Shown here piece after piece: positions 52,646 through 61,307 of a stretch of DNA of 64,000 bases. Position numbers and translations under genes: made by a program. This DNA comes from Alphaproteobacteria bacterium (GTDB lineage Bacteria > Pseudomonadota > Alphaproteobacteria > Caulobacterales > Aquidulcibacteraceae): assembly GCA_016124655.1 (NCBI GenBank), contig WGNI01000002.1:310001-374000 (forward strand). The letters run 5' to 3'. Position 1 is the first letter of the stretch. Every line of letters starts with the position of its first letter. Below the pieces are notes generated by a model. That model searched no databases, was not told the DNA's origin, and saw nothing but the letters and a program-made list of their open reading frames with translations.

Positions 52646-54139
52646 GTGACGAGATTTTCGCGACGTTGGAGCGCGCTTTCGGCCGCTACGGCGCTCTGTC
52701 TGGTTCTGGGCGCTTGCTCGACGATGCCGGACCGTCGCGCCGAGGCAGGGACCCTGCCGGAGGTGTGGCGCGACGCCCCGCCCCCGGGCGCGCTGAATGA
52801 GCAGGAGCTGGCCGCCTGGTGGCGTGGGTTCAATGACCCGCTGCTTGACCAATTGGTGGATGAGGCCCTGGCGGAGGGCCCAAGCCTGCAGCTTGCCATG
52901 CTGCGGGTGCAGGAAGCGCGTGCGCTGTCGCGGAACACGTTGTCCCGGTACCTGCCGCAAATCATCGCCAGCGGGCAGGTGCAGTACACCCAGAGCGTGG
53001 ACGGTCCCGACCTGCGCACCTCCACCCAGGCCCTGGCGGGCCAGGGCGGGGAAAGCGAACAGGCCATCGGCGCGTATGGGCCGCAGGTGTCGTGGGAAAT
53101 CCCGCTCTATGCCCGGATTGAGGCTGCTGCGGTGGGCGCGCGCGCCAATGAGCGCTCCAGCGCAGCGGATTTGCGCGGCGCGCGAGCCGCTCTGATCGCC
53201 GACGTCGCCCAGGCCTATGTCGATTTGCGCGCAGCGCAGAACAGCCGCGACGGGCTGGCCGAACTGGTGGACTGGACCGACCAGCTGGCCCAGGTGGTGG
53301 CGCGCAGCGCTGAAGCCGGATTCGCCTCCGAGGCGGATGCGGCGGACTCGCGGCGACTGGCGGAGTCGAATCGCGCGCGGCTACCAGGCTTGGTGATCGA
53401 GGCGCGGCGGGCGGAGAACGCGCTGGCGGTGTTGCGCGGCAAGGCGCCGGGTACCGAAGCGGATGCGATCGCGCAAGCGCTAAACGCGGTTGGACCGACG
53501 CCGAGCCCGGCGCTTGAGGCGGCCCCAGCCGCGCCGGCGGATTTGCTGCGCTTGCGCCCGGACGTCGCCCGGGCCGAGGCGCAGACGATTATCGCTGCGG
53601 CCGAACTCGGCATCGCCCGGGCTGATCTTCTGCCGCAGTTGTCGCTCGGCGGCGGCCTCAGCGTGACCGACAACATTATCGGCGGGGCGCTGATCGAACG
53701 CGGGGCCAGTTTGCAGCTAACGCCCGTGGTCACCATGCCGCTGTTCGATTGGGGGCAGCGCCTGGCGGCAGTGCGGGTGCGCGACGCACGGTTCGAGCAG
53801 GCGCTGGTTTCCTACCGCGATACGGTCAACCAGGGCGTGGCGGACGCGGCCAATGCGCTTGTCGCGCTGGACCAGGGCCGCCTGCGGGCCAATTCCGCGC
53901 GCGCGGCGGAAGACGCCGCGCTGCGCACGGCTGAGGGCGCGCGGGCGGCCTACGGCGCGGGCATCCAGAGCCTGGCGGACCGCATTCGCGCCGAACAGCA
54001 ATTGATCGATGCACGCCTGACGCGCATCGATGCGGAAGCCGCCTATGCGCGCGCCGCCATCCAAGTTTACCGCGCTTTCGGGGGCGGCGCGGCGCCTATC
54101 GCGTCGGCGCAGGGCTCCGTTCCGTCTTCAGGAATGTGA
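52646..54139 (+). CDS. NodT-family outer-membrane efflux lipoprotein
   Basis: TolC-like outer-membrane factor of 497 residues. The N-terminus has a lipoprotein signal with LGAC (Cys24), so the mature protein is lipid-anchored. It continues with LAAWWRGFNDPLLDQLVDEAL, a NodT hallmark, and two long coiled-coil repeats, each with ADLLPQLSLGGGLS-like motifs. The GTG at 52646 is preferred. It is divergent from the TetR gene with the operator between them, so it forms the third part of the RND pump though transcribed separately. Confidence 0.93.
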   Translation: MTRFSRRWSALSAATALCLVLGACSTMPDRRAEAGTLPEVWRDAPPPGALNEQELAAWWRGFNDPLLDQLVDEALAEGPSLQLAMLRVQEARALSRNTLSRYLPQIIASGQVQYTQSVDGPDLRTSTQALAGQGGESEQAIGAYGPQVSWEIPLYARIEAAAVGARANERSSAADLRGARAALIADVAQAYVDLRAAQNSRDGLAELVDWTDQLAQVVARSAEAGFASEADAADSRRLAESNRARLPGLVIEARRAENALAVLRGKAPGTEADAIAQALNAVGPTPSPALEAAPAAPADLLRLRPDVARAEAQTIIAAAELGIARADLLPQLSLGGGLSVTDNIIGGALIERGASLQLTPVVTMPLFDWGQRLAAVRVRDARFEQALVSYRDTVNQGVADAANALVALDQGRLRANSARAAEDAALRTAEGARAAYGAGIQSLADRIRAEQQLIDARLTRIDAEAAYARAAIQVYRAFGGGAAPIASAQGSVPSSGM

Positions 54140-54253
54140 CGCAGGACAATTCTTTGTCAGGCCAATGGGGTAAGGTTCGCGCCGCGGCCTGGACCTTGCT
54201 AAGCACGTCTAGGTCAGCGGGTGCGCGTTTCGCGTGCGGGGCGAACGTCCGGC

Positions 54254-55405
54254 ATGAGCCAGAAGTACCTCTTCGATTTTTCTCTAGGCGTGGTTAACCG
54301 CACCGGCGCCTTCATGATCGTGCGCGACGTTCTGGAGAAGCTGCCCCGCTACATCGCCGACGTTCGGTTCTGGCGGCTGATCCAGCGCGATCCGCCGGAC
54401 GGCCTATGGCGCAAGTGCCTGGCCCGTCTGATGATGCTGGAATTGACGCTGCTTGGAGACTCTCGCGTCCTGCCGTGGCCCGACAGTAAAGCCGCGCCCG
54501 GACGGCGCCGGGTCTATTTCGATCCCCTCTATGTGCTGCGCGGCGAGCTGGAGCGCGGCGATATCGTGCAATGCCACGACATCGGGCCAATCTCTCACCC
54601 TGAGCTCTTCTCCTGGAACATCGCGCGGCTTTACCGCATGGCGTACGCCAAAATTCAGCGCGTGGGCCCGGGGATGGTGTTTGTCTCTGACGCCACGCAT
54701 CAGGCGTTCCGAGCGCATTTCGGCGATCAGTTTCGCTTCATGCAAACCATCATTCAGTATGTTCGGCCCGGCGTCACCGACGGCGACATGGAGCCGGTGC
54801 ACGGCCTGCCGCCGACGTTCCTGCTCACCGTGGGCGCGCTGGAGCGGCGGAAGAACCATGTGCGGGTGATGGAGGCGTATCAGCGCTCTGGCCTGTGCGA
54901 GCGCGGCGTGCCGTACGTGTTCTGCGGCGCGCGCGGTCTGGATTCCACGGAGATCATGCGCGTGGCGCGGCGCATTCCCGGCGTCATACCGCTTGGATAT
55001 GTCAGCGAGAAGCAATTGCGCTGGCTTTACGCGCATGCGCGGGGGTTCGTTCTGCCGAGCCTTCTGGAAGGTTTTGGGCTGCCGGCGCTGGAAGCGGCGC
55101 ACAAGGGATTGGTGTCGCTTGTGTCTGCGGGCGGCGCGCAGGAGGAGTGCGTCGGCGGCGGCGCGGTTCTCGTCGATCCGACCAATGTACGCTCGATCGC
55201 GGACGGGCTGATCAAGCTTGTCGACATGAGCGATGACGAGCGCGCCACGCTCTTGCGCCGGGTGCAGGCGCATGCGGACAAACTCACATACGACGCCTAT
55301 GTCGAGAGCTGGGATACGCTGTTGTCGCGCAACGACGCGTTTCCCGAGAGCGACGGCTGGGGCCAAACATTGCTCTCTCAACGCACGCCGTGTCCGGCTT
55401 CATAG
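54254..55405 (+). CDS. GT4-family glycosyltransferase
   Basis: A 383-residue retaining glycosyltransferase with a GT-B fold. LTVGALERRKNHVRVMEAY and PSLLEGFGLPALEAAHKG (the E-x7-E motif) are diagnostic of GT4, along with IPLGYVSEKQLRWLYAHAR. The acceptor is not known; the sugar would be transferred to a polysaccharide or lipid intermediate. It stands alone on the plus strand. No export or polymerase genes are adjacent. Confidence 0.88.
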   Translation: MSQKYLFDFSLGVVNRTGAFMIVRDVLEKLPRYIADVRFWRLIQRDPPDGLWRKCLARLMMLELTLLGDSRVLPWPDSKAAPGRRRVYFDPLYVLRGELERGDIVQCHDIGPISHPELFSWNIARLYRMAYAKIQRVGPGMVFVSDATHQAFRAHFGDQFRFMQTIIQYVRPGVTDGDMEPVHGLPPTFLLTVGALERRKNHVRVMEAYQRSGLCERGVPYVFCGARGLDSTEIMRVARRIPGVIPLGYVSEKQLRWLYAHARGFVLPSLLEGFGLPALEAAHKGLVSLVSAGGAQEECVGGGAVLVDPTNVRSIADGLIKLVDMSDDERATLLRRVQAHADKLTYDAYVESWDTLLSRNDAFPESDGWGQTLLSQRTPCPAS

Positions 55406-55551
55406 CTTGTCAACCAATCCGCGCGACAAAAGCGATGCGGGCGGGCTCGTGCGTATTGGGGCGCATGCTTCGCCAAAGACGTGATGCGGGACAAAGTCTT
55501 CGCTTGTCGCCATGAGCATCGCTGCTGCCGATCGCGCGCTCGTCCGCACCT

Positions 55552-57141
55552 TCACTGAAAGCTGAGCCGCAGGTCACGCGCGACTTCGCGTGCGGCGTTG
55601 CGGCCGGGCCGGCCCGATACGCCGCCGCCGGGATGGGCGCCGGCGCCGCATAGATAAAGCCGCTTGATCGGCATGCGGTAATCGCCATGCCCGAGCACGG
55701 GGCGCGCAGCCCAAAGCTGATCGAGCGACATGCGACCGTGCATGATGTCGCCGCGCGGGAGCGCGAAGGTGCGCTCCAGGTCGAGCGGCGTGTTGATCTG
55801 GCGGGCGATGACGCTCTGCTTGAAGCCAGGCGCGAGCGCATCGACGGCGCCGATCGCCAGTTCGGCTGCCTCCTCGCGCGCGTCGTCCCATGTGCGGCCT
55901 GGAAGCGTCGGCGCGAAGTGCTGACAGAACAAGCTCGCCACGTGCGCGCCTTCCGGCGCCAGCGTCTCGTCGATAGTAGAGGGGATCAGCATCTCCACGA
56001 TCGGCGCCTTGGACCAGCCGGACGCTTTCGCATCGAGGAACGCCTGATCCATGTACGCCAGAGACGGCGCGATGATGATGCCGCTTTGCAGATGCTCGCC
56101 GGGTTCGGGAAGACATGCGAAGCGCGGCGGGGCGCTCAGCGCCACGTTCATGCGCAACGTGGCTGAGCCGCTTTGAAAGCCCGCGATGCGCGTGTGGAAT
56201 TCGGCGTCCAGATCGGCAGCGTCGACCAGCCGTTCAAACAAGACTTGCGGCGCGGCGTTGGAGATGACGCAGCGCGCGCGTTCTTCTTGACCGTTGGCGA
56301 GGCGCACGCCGACGGCTTTTCCCCCATCAACGAGCACGCGATCGACGGCGCTGTCGATCACGATCTCCACGCCTTTTTCCGCACACGCCATGGCCATCGC
56401 TTGCGTGATTGCGCCCATGCCGCCGACCGCGTGGCCCCACGCGCCCTTTTCACCATTGGCTTCGCCAAACACGTGATGCAGCAGTACATAGGCCGAGCCC
56501 GGCGTGTCGGGGCTCGCGAAATTGCCGACGACGGCGTCGAACCCGAACGCGGCCTTGATCGGATCGCTTTCGAACCAGGCGTCCAAGACTTCGCGCGCGC
56601 TTTTGGTGAACAGTGCGAGCGCGTCGCGGCGTTGCGCCGTTGTGAGTTTCGCCGCGCGCGCGCCGTGATCGATGAGGCGCAACAGATCGAAGGGTTCGTC
56701 GCGCAAGCCGGGCGGCGTTTTGTCGGCCAGCGTGCGCAAGAGGTCGGCCACCGCTTCCAGCATCGCGTAATAGTTCGGTAGCGCTTCGGCGTCGTTGGTT
56801 GAGAATTTGGCGACTTCGGCTTGCGTGCGTGCAATGCCGCCGCCGACTTTGAGGAATTGCGTTTGATTCAGGGGTAGAAAATTCGCGATCGGCCGGTTGA
56901 TGACGCGCAGGCCGCGCTCGGTAAGGCGCATATCCGCGATGATGCGCGGATCGAGCAGAGAGACTGTGTAGCTGGCGGTAGAGTTGCGGAAACCGGGATG
57001 GAATTCTTCCGTCACCGCTGCACCGCCGACAATGCCGCGCCGCTCCAGCACGCGCACTTTGAAGCCGGCGCGTGCTAGGTAGAATGCGCAGACCAGGCCG
57101 TTGTGGCCCGCGCCGATGATGATGGCGTCATAGGGTTTCAT
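55552..57141 (-). CDS. FAD-dependent oxidoreductase, phytoene-dehydrogenase-like (PYROXD2 type)
   Basis: A 529-residue flavoprotein. The dinucleotide motif IIIGAGHNGLVCAFYLARAG opens the protein, then VLERRGIVGGAAVTEEF; the C-terminal motif LYLCGAGAHPGGGVSG completes the FAD site. It resembles the bacterial relatives of human PYROXD2 rather than crtI carotenoid desaturases. Its ATG overlaps the thrB stop (ATGA, 57138-57141), so it is the last gene of the ispH operon. Substrate unknown. Confidence 0.88.
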   Translation of the reverse strand: MKPYDAIIIGAGHNGLVCAFYLARAGFKVRVLERRGIVGGAAVTEEFHPGFRNSTASYTVSLLDPRIIADMRLTERGLRVINRPIANFLPLNQTQFLKVGGGIARTQAEVAKFSTNDAEALPNYYAMLEAVADLLRTLADKTPPGLRDEPFDLLRLIDHGARAAKLTTAQRRDALALFTKSAREVLDAWFESDPIKAAFGFDAVVGNFASPDTPGSAYVLLHHVFGEANGEKGAWGHAVGGMGAITQAMAMACAEKGVEIVIDSAVDRVLVDGGKAVGVRLANGQEERARCVISNAAPQVLFERLVDAADLDAEFHTRIAGFQSGSATLRMNVALSAPPRFACLPEPGEHLQSGIIIAPSLAYMDQAFLDAKASGWSKAPIVEMLIPSTIDETLAPEGAHVASLFCQHFAPTLPGRTWDDAREEAAELAIGAVDALAPGFKQSVIARQINTPLDLERTFALPRGDIMHGRMSLDQLWAARPVLGHGDYRMPIKRLYLCGAGAHPGGGVSGRPGRNAAREVARDLRLSFQ

Positions 57142-58097
57142 GCGCCGTAGTCCGCCGCTCCCGTCGCGGTCCGGTGAAAGGCGAGTTTGTCGGCGTACTC
57201 CAGCGGATCCTTTGGGCGCACGAGCGCGCCGGGCGGGGTCTCGGCCCAATCGGCGAGGCGCGTCGCGAAGAAGCGCAAGGCCGCGCCGCGCGAGAGAATT
57301 GGAAGTGCGTCGCGCTCTTCGGCGGAGAGCGGACGCAAGCTTTGGTATCCCGCGATGAGATGCTGACCCTTTGTGATGTTGTAGGCGCCGCGCGGCTCAA
57401 AGCACCAGGCGTTCAGGCAAACGGCGAGATCGTAGGCCAGCAGATCCGTGCAGGCGAAATAGAAATCAATCGCTCCAGAAATTGCATCGCCGAGAAACAG
57501 CGAATTGTCAGGGAAGAGATCGGCGTGAATGACGCCGCGCGGCAATCCGTTTGGCCAGGCGCGTGCAACATCGTGCAGATCGGCTTCGACATCGGCTGCG
57601 AGACCTGCGCGCAAGGTTTCCGCGAGCGCATAGCGCGGCTCAATCAGGGGCGCCCAAGCCGAGGGTCCAAGGCTGTTGTCGCGCGCGCCGGAAAAGCCCT
57701 CGAGCGCTACATGCATCTGCGCAAGCGTTTCACCGATGGCGCGGCACTGCGCGACATTCGGCTTCTTCGGCGAAACGCCGCGCAGAAACGCAATTAAGGC
57801 GCACGCCTTGCCGCGCACCTCCGACAACAGCGCGCCATCCTTGCGCCGCATCGGGCGCGGTGCGGGAAAGCCCTTGTTCGCGAGCGTTTCGGTGACGTCC
57901 ATGAAGAAGGGCAAGTCCGCGCGGGCGACGCGTTTTTCGTATACTGTGAGGATGAAGCGGCCTTTCTCCGTTTCGAGCAGGAAATTGGAATTCTCCACAC
58001 CTTCCGCGATGCCTTTGAAGCTCAACGCCGCGCCGAGATCGTAATCGGCGAGCAGTGTGGTTAATTCTTCATCGGACAGGTCGGTGTAGACGGCCAT
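57138..58097 (-). CDS. thrB: Homoserine kinase (APH-fold, ThrB type II)
   Basis: Phosphorylates homoserine in threonine synthesis. 319 residues. Like other alphaproteobacterial ThrB it has an aminoglycoside-phosphotransferase fold rather than GHMP: GVENSNFLLETEKGRFILTV, catalytic GVIHADLFPDNSLFL and metal site GAIDFYFACTD. It lies in an operon after ispH and a glycerate kinase-like gene; ispH-thrB linkage is typical of the class. The usual third member rnhA is missing and an oxidoreductase follows instead. Confidence 0.93.
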   Translation of the reverse strand: MAVYTDLSDEELTTLLADYDLGAALSFKGIAEGVENSNFLLETEKGRFILTVYEKRVARADLPFFMDVTETLANKGFPAPRPMRRKDGALLSEVRGKACALIAFLRGVSPKKPNVAQCRAIGETLAQMHVALEGFSGARDNSLGPSAWAPLIEPRYALAETLRAGLAADVEADLHDVARAWPNGLPRGVIHADLFPDNSLFLGDAISGAIDFYFACTDLLAYDLAVCLNAWCFEPRGAYNITKGQHLIAGYQSLRPLSAEERDALPILSRGAALRFFATRLADWAETPPGALVRPKDPLEYADKLAFHRTATGAADYGA

Positions 58098-58100
58098 GGC

Positions 58101-58919
58101 TTACAGGCCCTCGCGGATTTCCATCGGGCTGCGATCGTCGTCGAGCGCGATGGTGAAATCGCTGCGCCGGCCGCCGTCGATCATATGGCGCGTGATTCGC
58201 TCGAAATGCTGAACGAAACGGGCGATTTTCGTTTTTACTTCCGGTTGCAGCGCGGCCACGTCCATGCCGCGTAAGCTCGCCTCCTGCTCAAGTCGCCAGC
58301 GGGGGACCACGTCGAAGCTGTCGGGCAGAAGCGTGATGAAGGCGTCAAAGCGCGCAAAAAAATCCTGATAGGCGCCGGCCAGCGCAGCATTGGAATAGGC
58401 GCGCGCGCTGGCGGAGGAATCCTCTTCAGCCTCCAGATCGTTCACCGGATCGGCAAGCGCTGCGGCGTCCTGCGGCAGCGCGCCCATGCACCAGCCGTCC
58501 ACCAGAATGATGTTCGGCGTGCCGACGAAGCGCGGCCAAAGCGCTGGCTTCACCGGGGCGTCCGCCAGCTTGTCGTAACGCGGCAGCGCGGTGGCGTCGC
58601 GCGCGCGGGCGCCGGTCAGATTGAGCATGACGCGCTTGGCGAGGTCGAGATCATGCGTGCCCGGCGGTCCGCGCGTCTTCAAGAGCGCGCCGTGAGCGGC
58701 CGCCAGCTCTTTGCGCGCCTGCGTGGTGAGGTAGACATCGTCGAGCGAGAAATGCGCGACGCGCGGATCCGCCTTGGCCCACGCCGCGCACAGCGTGGAT
58801 TTCCCGCACCCTTGCGGTCCGGCGAGGGCGATGCGCACGACGCGGCGATGCGTCTGGATCAGATCCAGGGCCGTCTTCTGCAGGAACGCCAGAACTTCGG
58901 GGTCGGCCTGACCGCTCAT
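58101..58919 (-). CDS. P-loop kinase of the glycerate 3-kinase/YggC family
   Basis: A 272-residue kinase with Walker [10 protein letters not shown] near residue 34, FSLDDVYLT (Walker-B-like) and the family motif [29 protein letters not shown] lies in the core. Relatives phosphorylate D-glycerate or are related to uridine/pantothenate kinases. Its ATG overlaps the ispH stop (ATGA, 58916-58919) and it ends 3 bases before thrB. It is an unusual insert between ispH and thrB. Confidence 0.85.
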   Translation of the reverse strand: MSGQADPEVLAFLQKTALDLIQTHRRVVRIALAGPQGCGKSTLCAAWAKADPRVAHFSLDDVYLTTQARKELAAAHGALLKTRGPPGTHDLDLAKRVMLNLTGARARDATALPRYDKLADAPVKPALWPRFVGTPNIILVDGWCMGALPQDAAALADPVNDLEAEEDSSASARAYSNAALAGAYQDFFARFDAFITLLPDSFDVVPRWRLEQEASLRGMDVAALQPEVKTKIARFVQHFERITRHMIDGGRRSDFTIALDDDRSPMEIREGL

Positions 58920-59875
58920 GCGTCGGCCAGAATGCGCGGCAGCTTGAACACCACGCCCTCATCGCCGAGCGAGACTTCCTCCACGCGCGCATCGAAACGG
59001 CGTTCCAGCGCCGCGATGAGGCTTTCGACCAAATCCTCCGGCGCGCTGGCGCCGGCAGTGACGCCTACTGTGGACACCCCATCAAGCCAAGTCCAGTCGA
59101 TGTCGGCGGCTTCGGCGACCAGCCGCGCATCCTTCGCGCCCCAGCGCTTGGCGACCTCCACGAGGCGCACCGAGTTCGACGAATTCGGCGCGCCGATGAC
59201 CAGCACCAGATCGGCGTCCTGCGCGATCGCTTTCACGGCGTCCTGGCGATTGGTGGTCGCGTAGCAGATGTCTTCCTTGTGCGGGGCGGAGATGGCGGGA
59301 AAGCGTTTCTGCAAAACAGAAACGATATCGGCGGTGTCGTCCACCGAGAGCGTCGTCTGCGTGGCGAAGGCGACGTTGGCGGGATCGCGCGGCGCAAAGC
59401 GCGCGGCGTCTTCCACCGTTTCAATCAGCGTGATCGCGCCGTCCGGCAATTGCCCCATGGTGCCGACCACTTCGGGGTGCCCGGCGTGGCCGATCAAAAC
59501 AATCTCGCGGCCGGCGTCGAAATGGCGCTGCGCTTCAACATGGACTTTCGAAACCAGCGGGCAGGTGGCGTCGACATAGATCATCTTACGCGCGCGCGCC
59601 GCGGCAGGCACGGCTTTGGGCACGCCGTGCGCTGAAAAGACGACCGGGCGATCCACCGGGCATTCGTCGAGCTCCTCCACAAAAACGGCGCCAAGCCGCT
59701 CCAGCCTCTCCACCACATGCCGGTTGTGGACAATCTCATGGCGCACATAGACGGGCGCGCCCCATTTCGCGATCGCGCGCTCCACGATCTGGATGGCGCG
59801 ATCGACGCCCGCGCAGAAGCCGCGCGGTCGCGCGAGCAGGATGTTGAGCGGGCGGGCGTGGGATTGCGGCATCAT
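58916..59875 (-). CDS. ispH: 4-hydroxy-3-methylbut-2-enyl diphosphate reductase
   Basis: Last step of the MEP isoprenoid pathway, a 4Fe-4S enzyme producing IPP and DMAPP. 319 residues. The three cluster Cys are in [24 protein letters not shown] and [11 protein letters not shown]; the catalytic Glu-Thr area reads [11 protein letters not shown]. Two adjacent ATGs (59875, 59872) are possible. First gene of the four-gene minus-strand operon. Confidence 0.97.
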   Translation of the reverse strand: MMPQSHARPLNILLARPRGFCAGVDRAIQIVERAIAKWGAPVYVRHEIVHNRHVVERLERLGAVFVEELDECPVDRPVVFSAHGVPKAVPAAARARKMIYVDATCPLVSKVHVEAQRHFDAGREIVLIGHAGHPEVVGTMGQLPDGAITLIETVEDAARFAPRDPANVAFATQTTLSVDDTADIVSVLQKRFPAISAPHKEDICYATTNRQDAVKAIAQDADLVLVIGAPNSSNSVRLVEVAKRWGAKDARLVAEAADIDWTWLDGVSTVGVTAGASAPEDLVESLIAALERRFDARVEEVSLGDEGVVFKLPRILADA

Positions 59876-60010
59876 TCTCTCATCAGGCGCCGGGGCTTAT
59901 TGCGGGTCCCGGATGGGGCCTGTATCAGCGACGAGCTAGCCTTCCTGGCGCGGCGGCGTCCAGGGCCGCGGCGCATGCCGGGGGCGGCGGGACACTCTTA
60001 AGGGGATTTT

Positions 60011-60691
60011 ATGCAGGTCAAATACGCGCTCGCCGCCGCTCTTCTGCTTGCCCCGGGTCTTGCCGGCTGCGCCTCCAGCGGCGGGCGTACGGCAGAGCTG
60101 CCGGGCGGCGGGCCGACGGACGCCGAGCGCCGCGCGGCCGAGCGCGCCGCCGACGCCCCGAACATGTTCGAGCGCGCCTTCGGCGTGGACAATCGCCCCA
60201 ATGCCGGGCCGTGCCCGCTGATGGGCGTTCTGTCGGACAGCGCCCGGATGGTGGAGTTCCAGAATCCGGCGGAAGAGCGTTACGCCAATATCGCCTTCAC
60301 CGGCGAAGTGCGCGGCGTCAGCGGGTTGTGCCGGTATGTCGAGACCAATCCGATCGAGATGTCGATGTCGATCGATTTCGCGTTCGGGCGCGGGCCGGCG
60401 GCGGCGAGCGATCGCAAGACGTATCGCTATTGGGTGGCGGTGACGCGTCGCGGCGTCGCCCCGATCGCCAAGCAGTGGTACGATATCGATGTGCGGTTTC
60501 CGCGCGGCGAGCCGGTGATGGTGGCGCGCGAAGAGATCGATCGCATCATCATTCCGCGCGCTACGGAAGAAACGTCGGGCGAAAATTTTGAAGTGCTGGT
60601 CGGCTTCGAGCTGACGCCGGCGCAATTGCAGTTCAATCGCGACGGCAAGCGGTTCCGGGTGGATGCGGCGACGACGCAGCGCGGGCAATAG
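60011..60691 (+). CDS. Lipoprotein of unknown function
   Basis: A 226-residue lipoprotein: signal peptide MQVKYALAAALLLAPG with lipobox LAGC. The mature part has PCPLMGVLSDSARM, then RYANIAFTGEVRGVSGLCRY and SIDFAFGRGP, a beta-rich region that appears conserved in alphaproteobacteria but has no name I know. AAGGGG precedes the ATG. It is divergent from ispH and is followed by a T-tract terminator. Confidence 0.78.
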   Translation: MQVKYALAAALLLAPGLAGCASSGGRTAELPGGGPTDAERRAAERAADAPNMFERAFGVDNRPNAGPCPLMGVLSDSARMVEFQNPAEERYANIAFTGEVRGVSGLCRYVETNPIEMSMSIDFAFGRGPAAASDRKTYRYWVAVTRRGVAPIAKQWYDIDVRFPRGEPVMVAREEIDRIIIPRATEETSGENFEVLVGFELTPAQLQFNRDGKRFRVDAATTQRGQ

Positions 60692-60747
60692 GGCGAGTCG
60701 ACTTGAGCGCACGATTGCTCTGACGCCTGCGCCCGCCCTGTTTTTTT
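60683..60747 (+). terminator. Intrinsic terminator after the lipoprotein gene
   Basis: GGGC (60683-60686) and GGGCG (60691-60695) can pair with GCCC (60735-60738) and CGCCC (60730-60734), with an internal GAGC/GCTC hairpin; TTTTTTT follows at 60741-60747. The stem overlaps the stop codon. Confidence 0.55.
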
Positions 60748-60805
60748 ACCGAACATAGAGCGGGTTTGCTCGGGCGGCGCCTTCGCCGCTGCCAAGCAAT
60801 GCCGG

Positions 60806-61072
60806 CTACGCTCCGGTTTCCTCCGGCGTGCGCATTTTGGCCCACATGCGCAATTGCGGCGCGCCGAAATCGATGCCGCACGGCCATTCAATCGACCAGC
60901 CGTCATCCGCCTGACGGACGCGCGCAAACTCCGCCGGATCCAAGAGCGGCGCCAAATTGTCGTGTGCACGGATAATGGGCTCAAGATCGACGGCGCCTGA
61001 TTGGCCGTCGTCCCAGCGAATTTCCAGTGTCTTTTCATCCGCGACGCGGACAGCAGCAATTTTTCCGATCAT
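60806..61072 (-). CDS. DUF2442 family protein
   Basis: An 88-residue protein; LEIRWDDGQSGAVDLEPII and FARVRQADDGWSIEWPCGIDFG are DUF2442 hallmarks. The start at 61072 overlaps the DUF4160 stop (ATGA, 61069-61072). DUF4160 and DUF2442 genes are commonly paired and are suspected toxin-antitoxin-like modules, with DUF2442 the likely partner, but no activity is known to me. It is the last gene of the lepA transcript. Confidence 0.88.
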   Translation of the reverse strand: MIGKIAAVRVADEKTLEIRWDDGQSGAVDLEPIIRAHDNLAPLLDPAEFARVRQADDGWSIEWPCGIDFGAPQLRMWAKMRTPEETGA

Positions 61073-61302
61073 GCCACGGTTCCGCTCAATTCGTTCCACT
61101 TGGCTTCCAACAGGTCTTTGTTCTGCTCAGCCCAGCGAAGCGCGTCTCTCAAATCAATTCTACCGGAAAGAGCGATCACGTTCAAACTCGCGATCTCAAT
61201 CTGCGCGGCTCCTTCCCGGCCAAGGACATGGAAATGGGGCGGCGGGTGGTCCGCAAAATACATGGCGATCTCTGTGTTCGCGAACCGCATGAGGCGGGGC
61301 AC
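61069..61302 (-). CDS. DUF4160 family protein
   Basis: A 77-residue protein: MYFADHPPPHFHV is the unmistakable DUF4160 motif (His-rich), followed by AQIEIASLNVIALSG and AEQNKDLLEAKWNEL. A GTG at 61302 gives the usual N-terminus (P-R-L-M-R-F); the ATG at 61290 would remove four residues. It starts 5 bases after the lepA stop and overlaps DUF2442 by 4 bases. Confidence 0.88.
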   Translation of the reverse strand: MPRLMRFANTEIAMYFADHPPPHFHVLGREGAAQIEIASLNVIALSGRIDLRDALRWAEQNKDLLEAKWNELSGTVA

Positions 61303-61307
61303 GCCGG

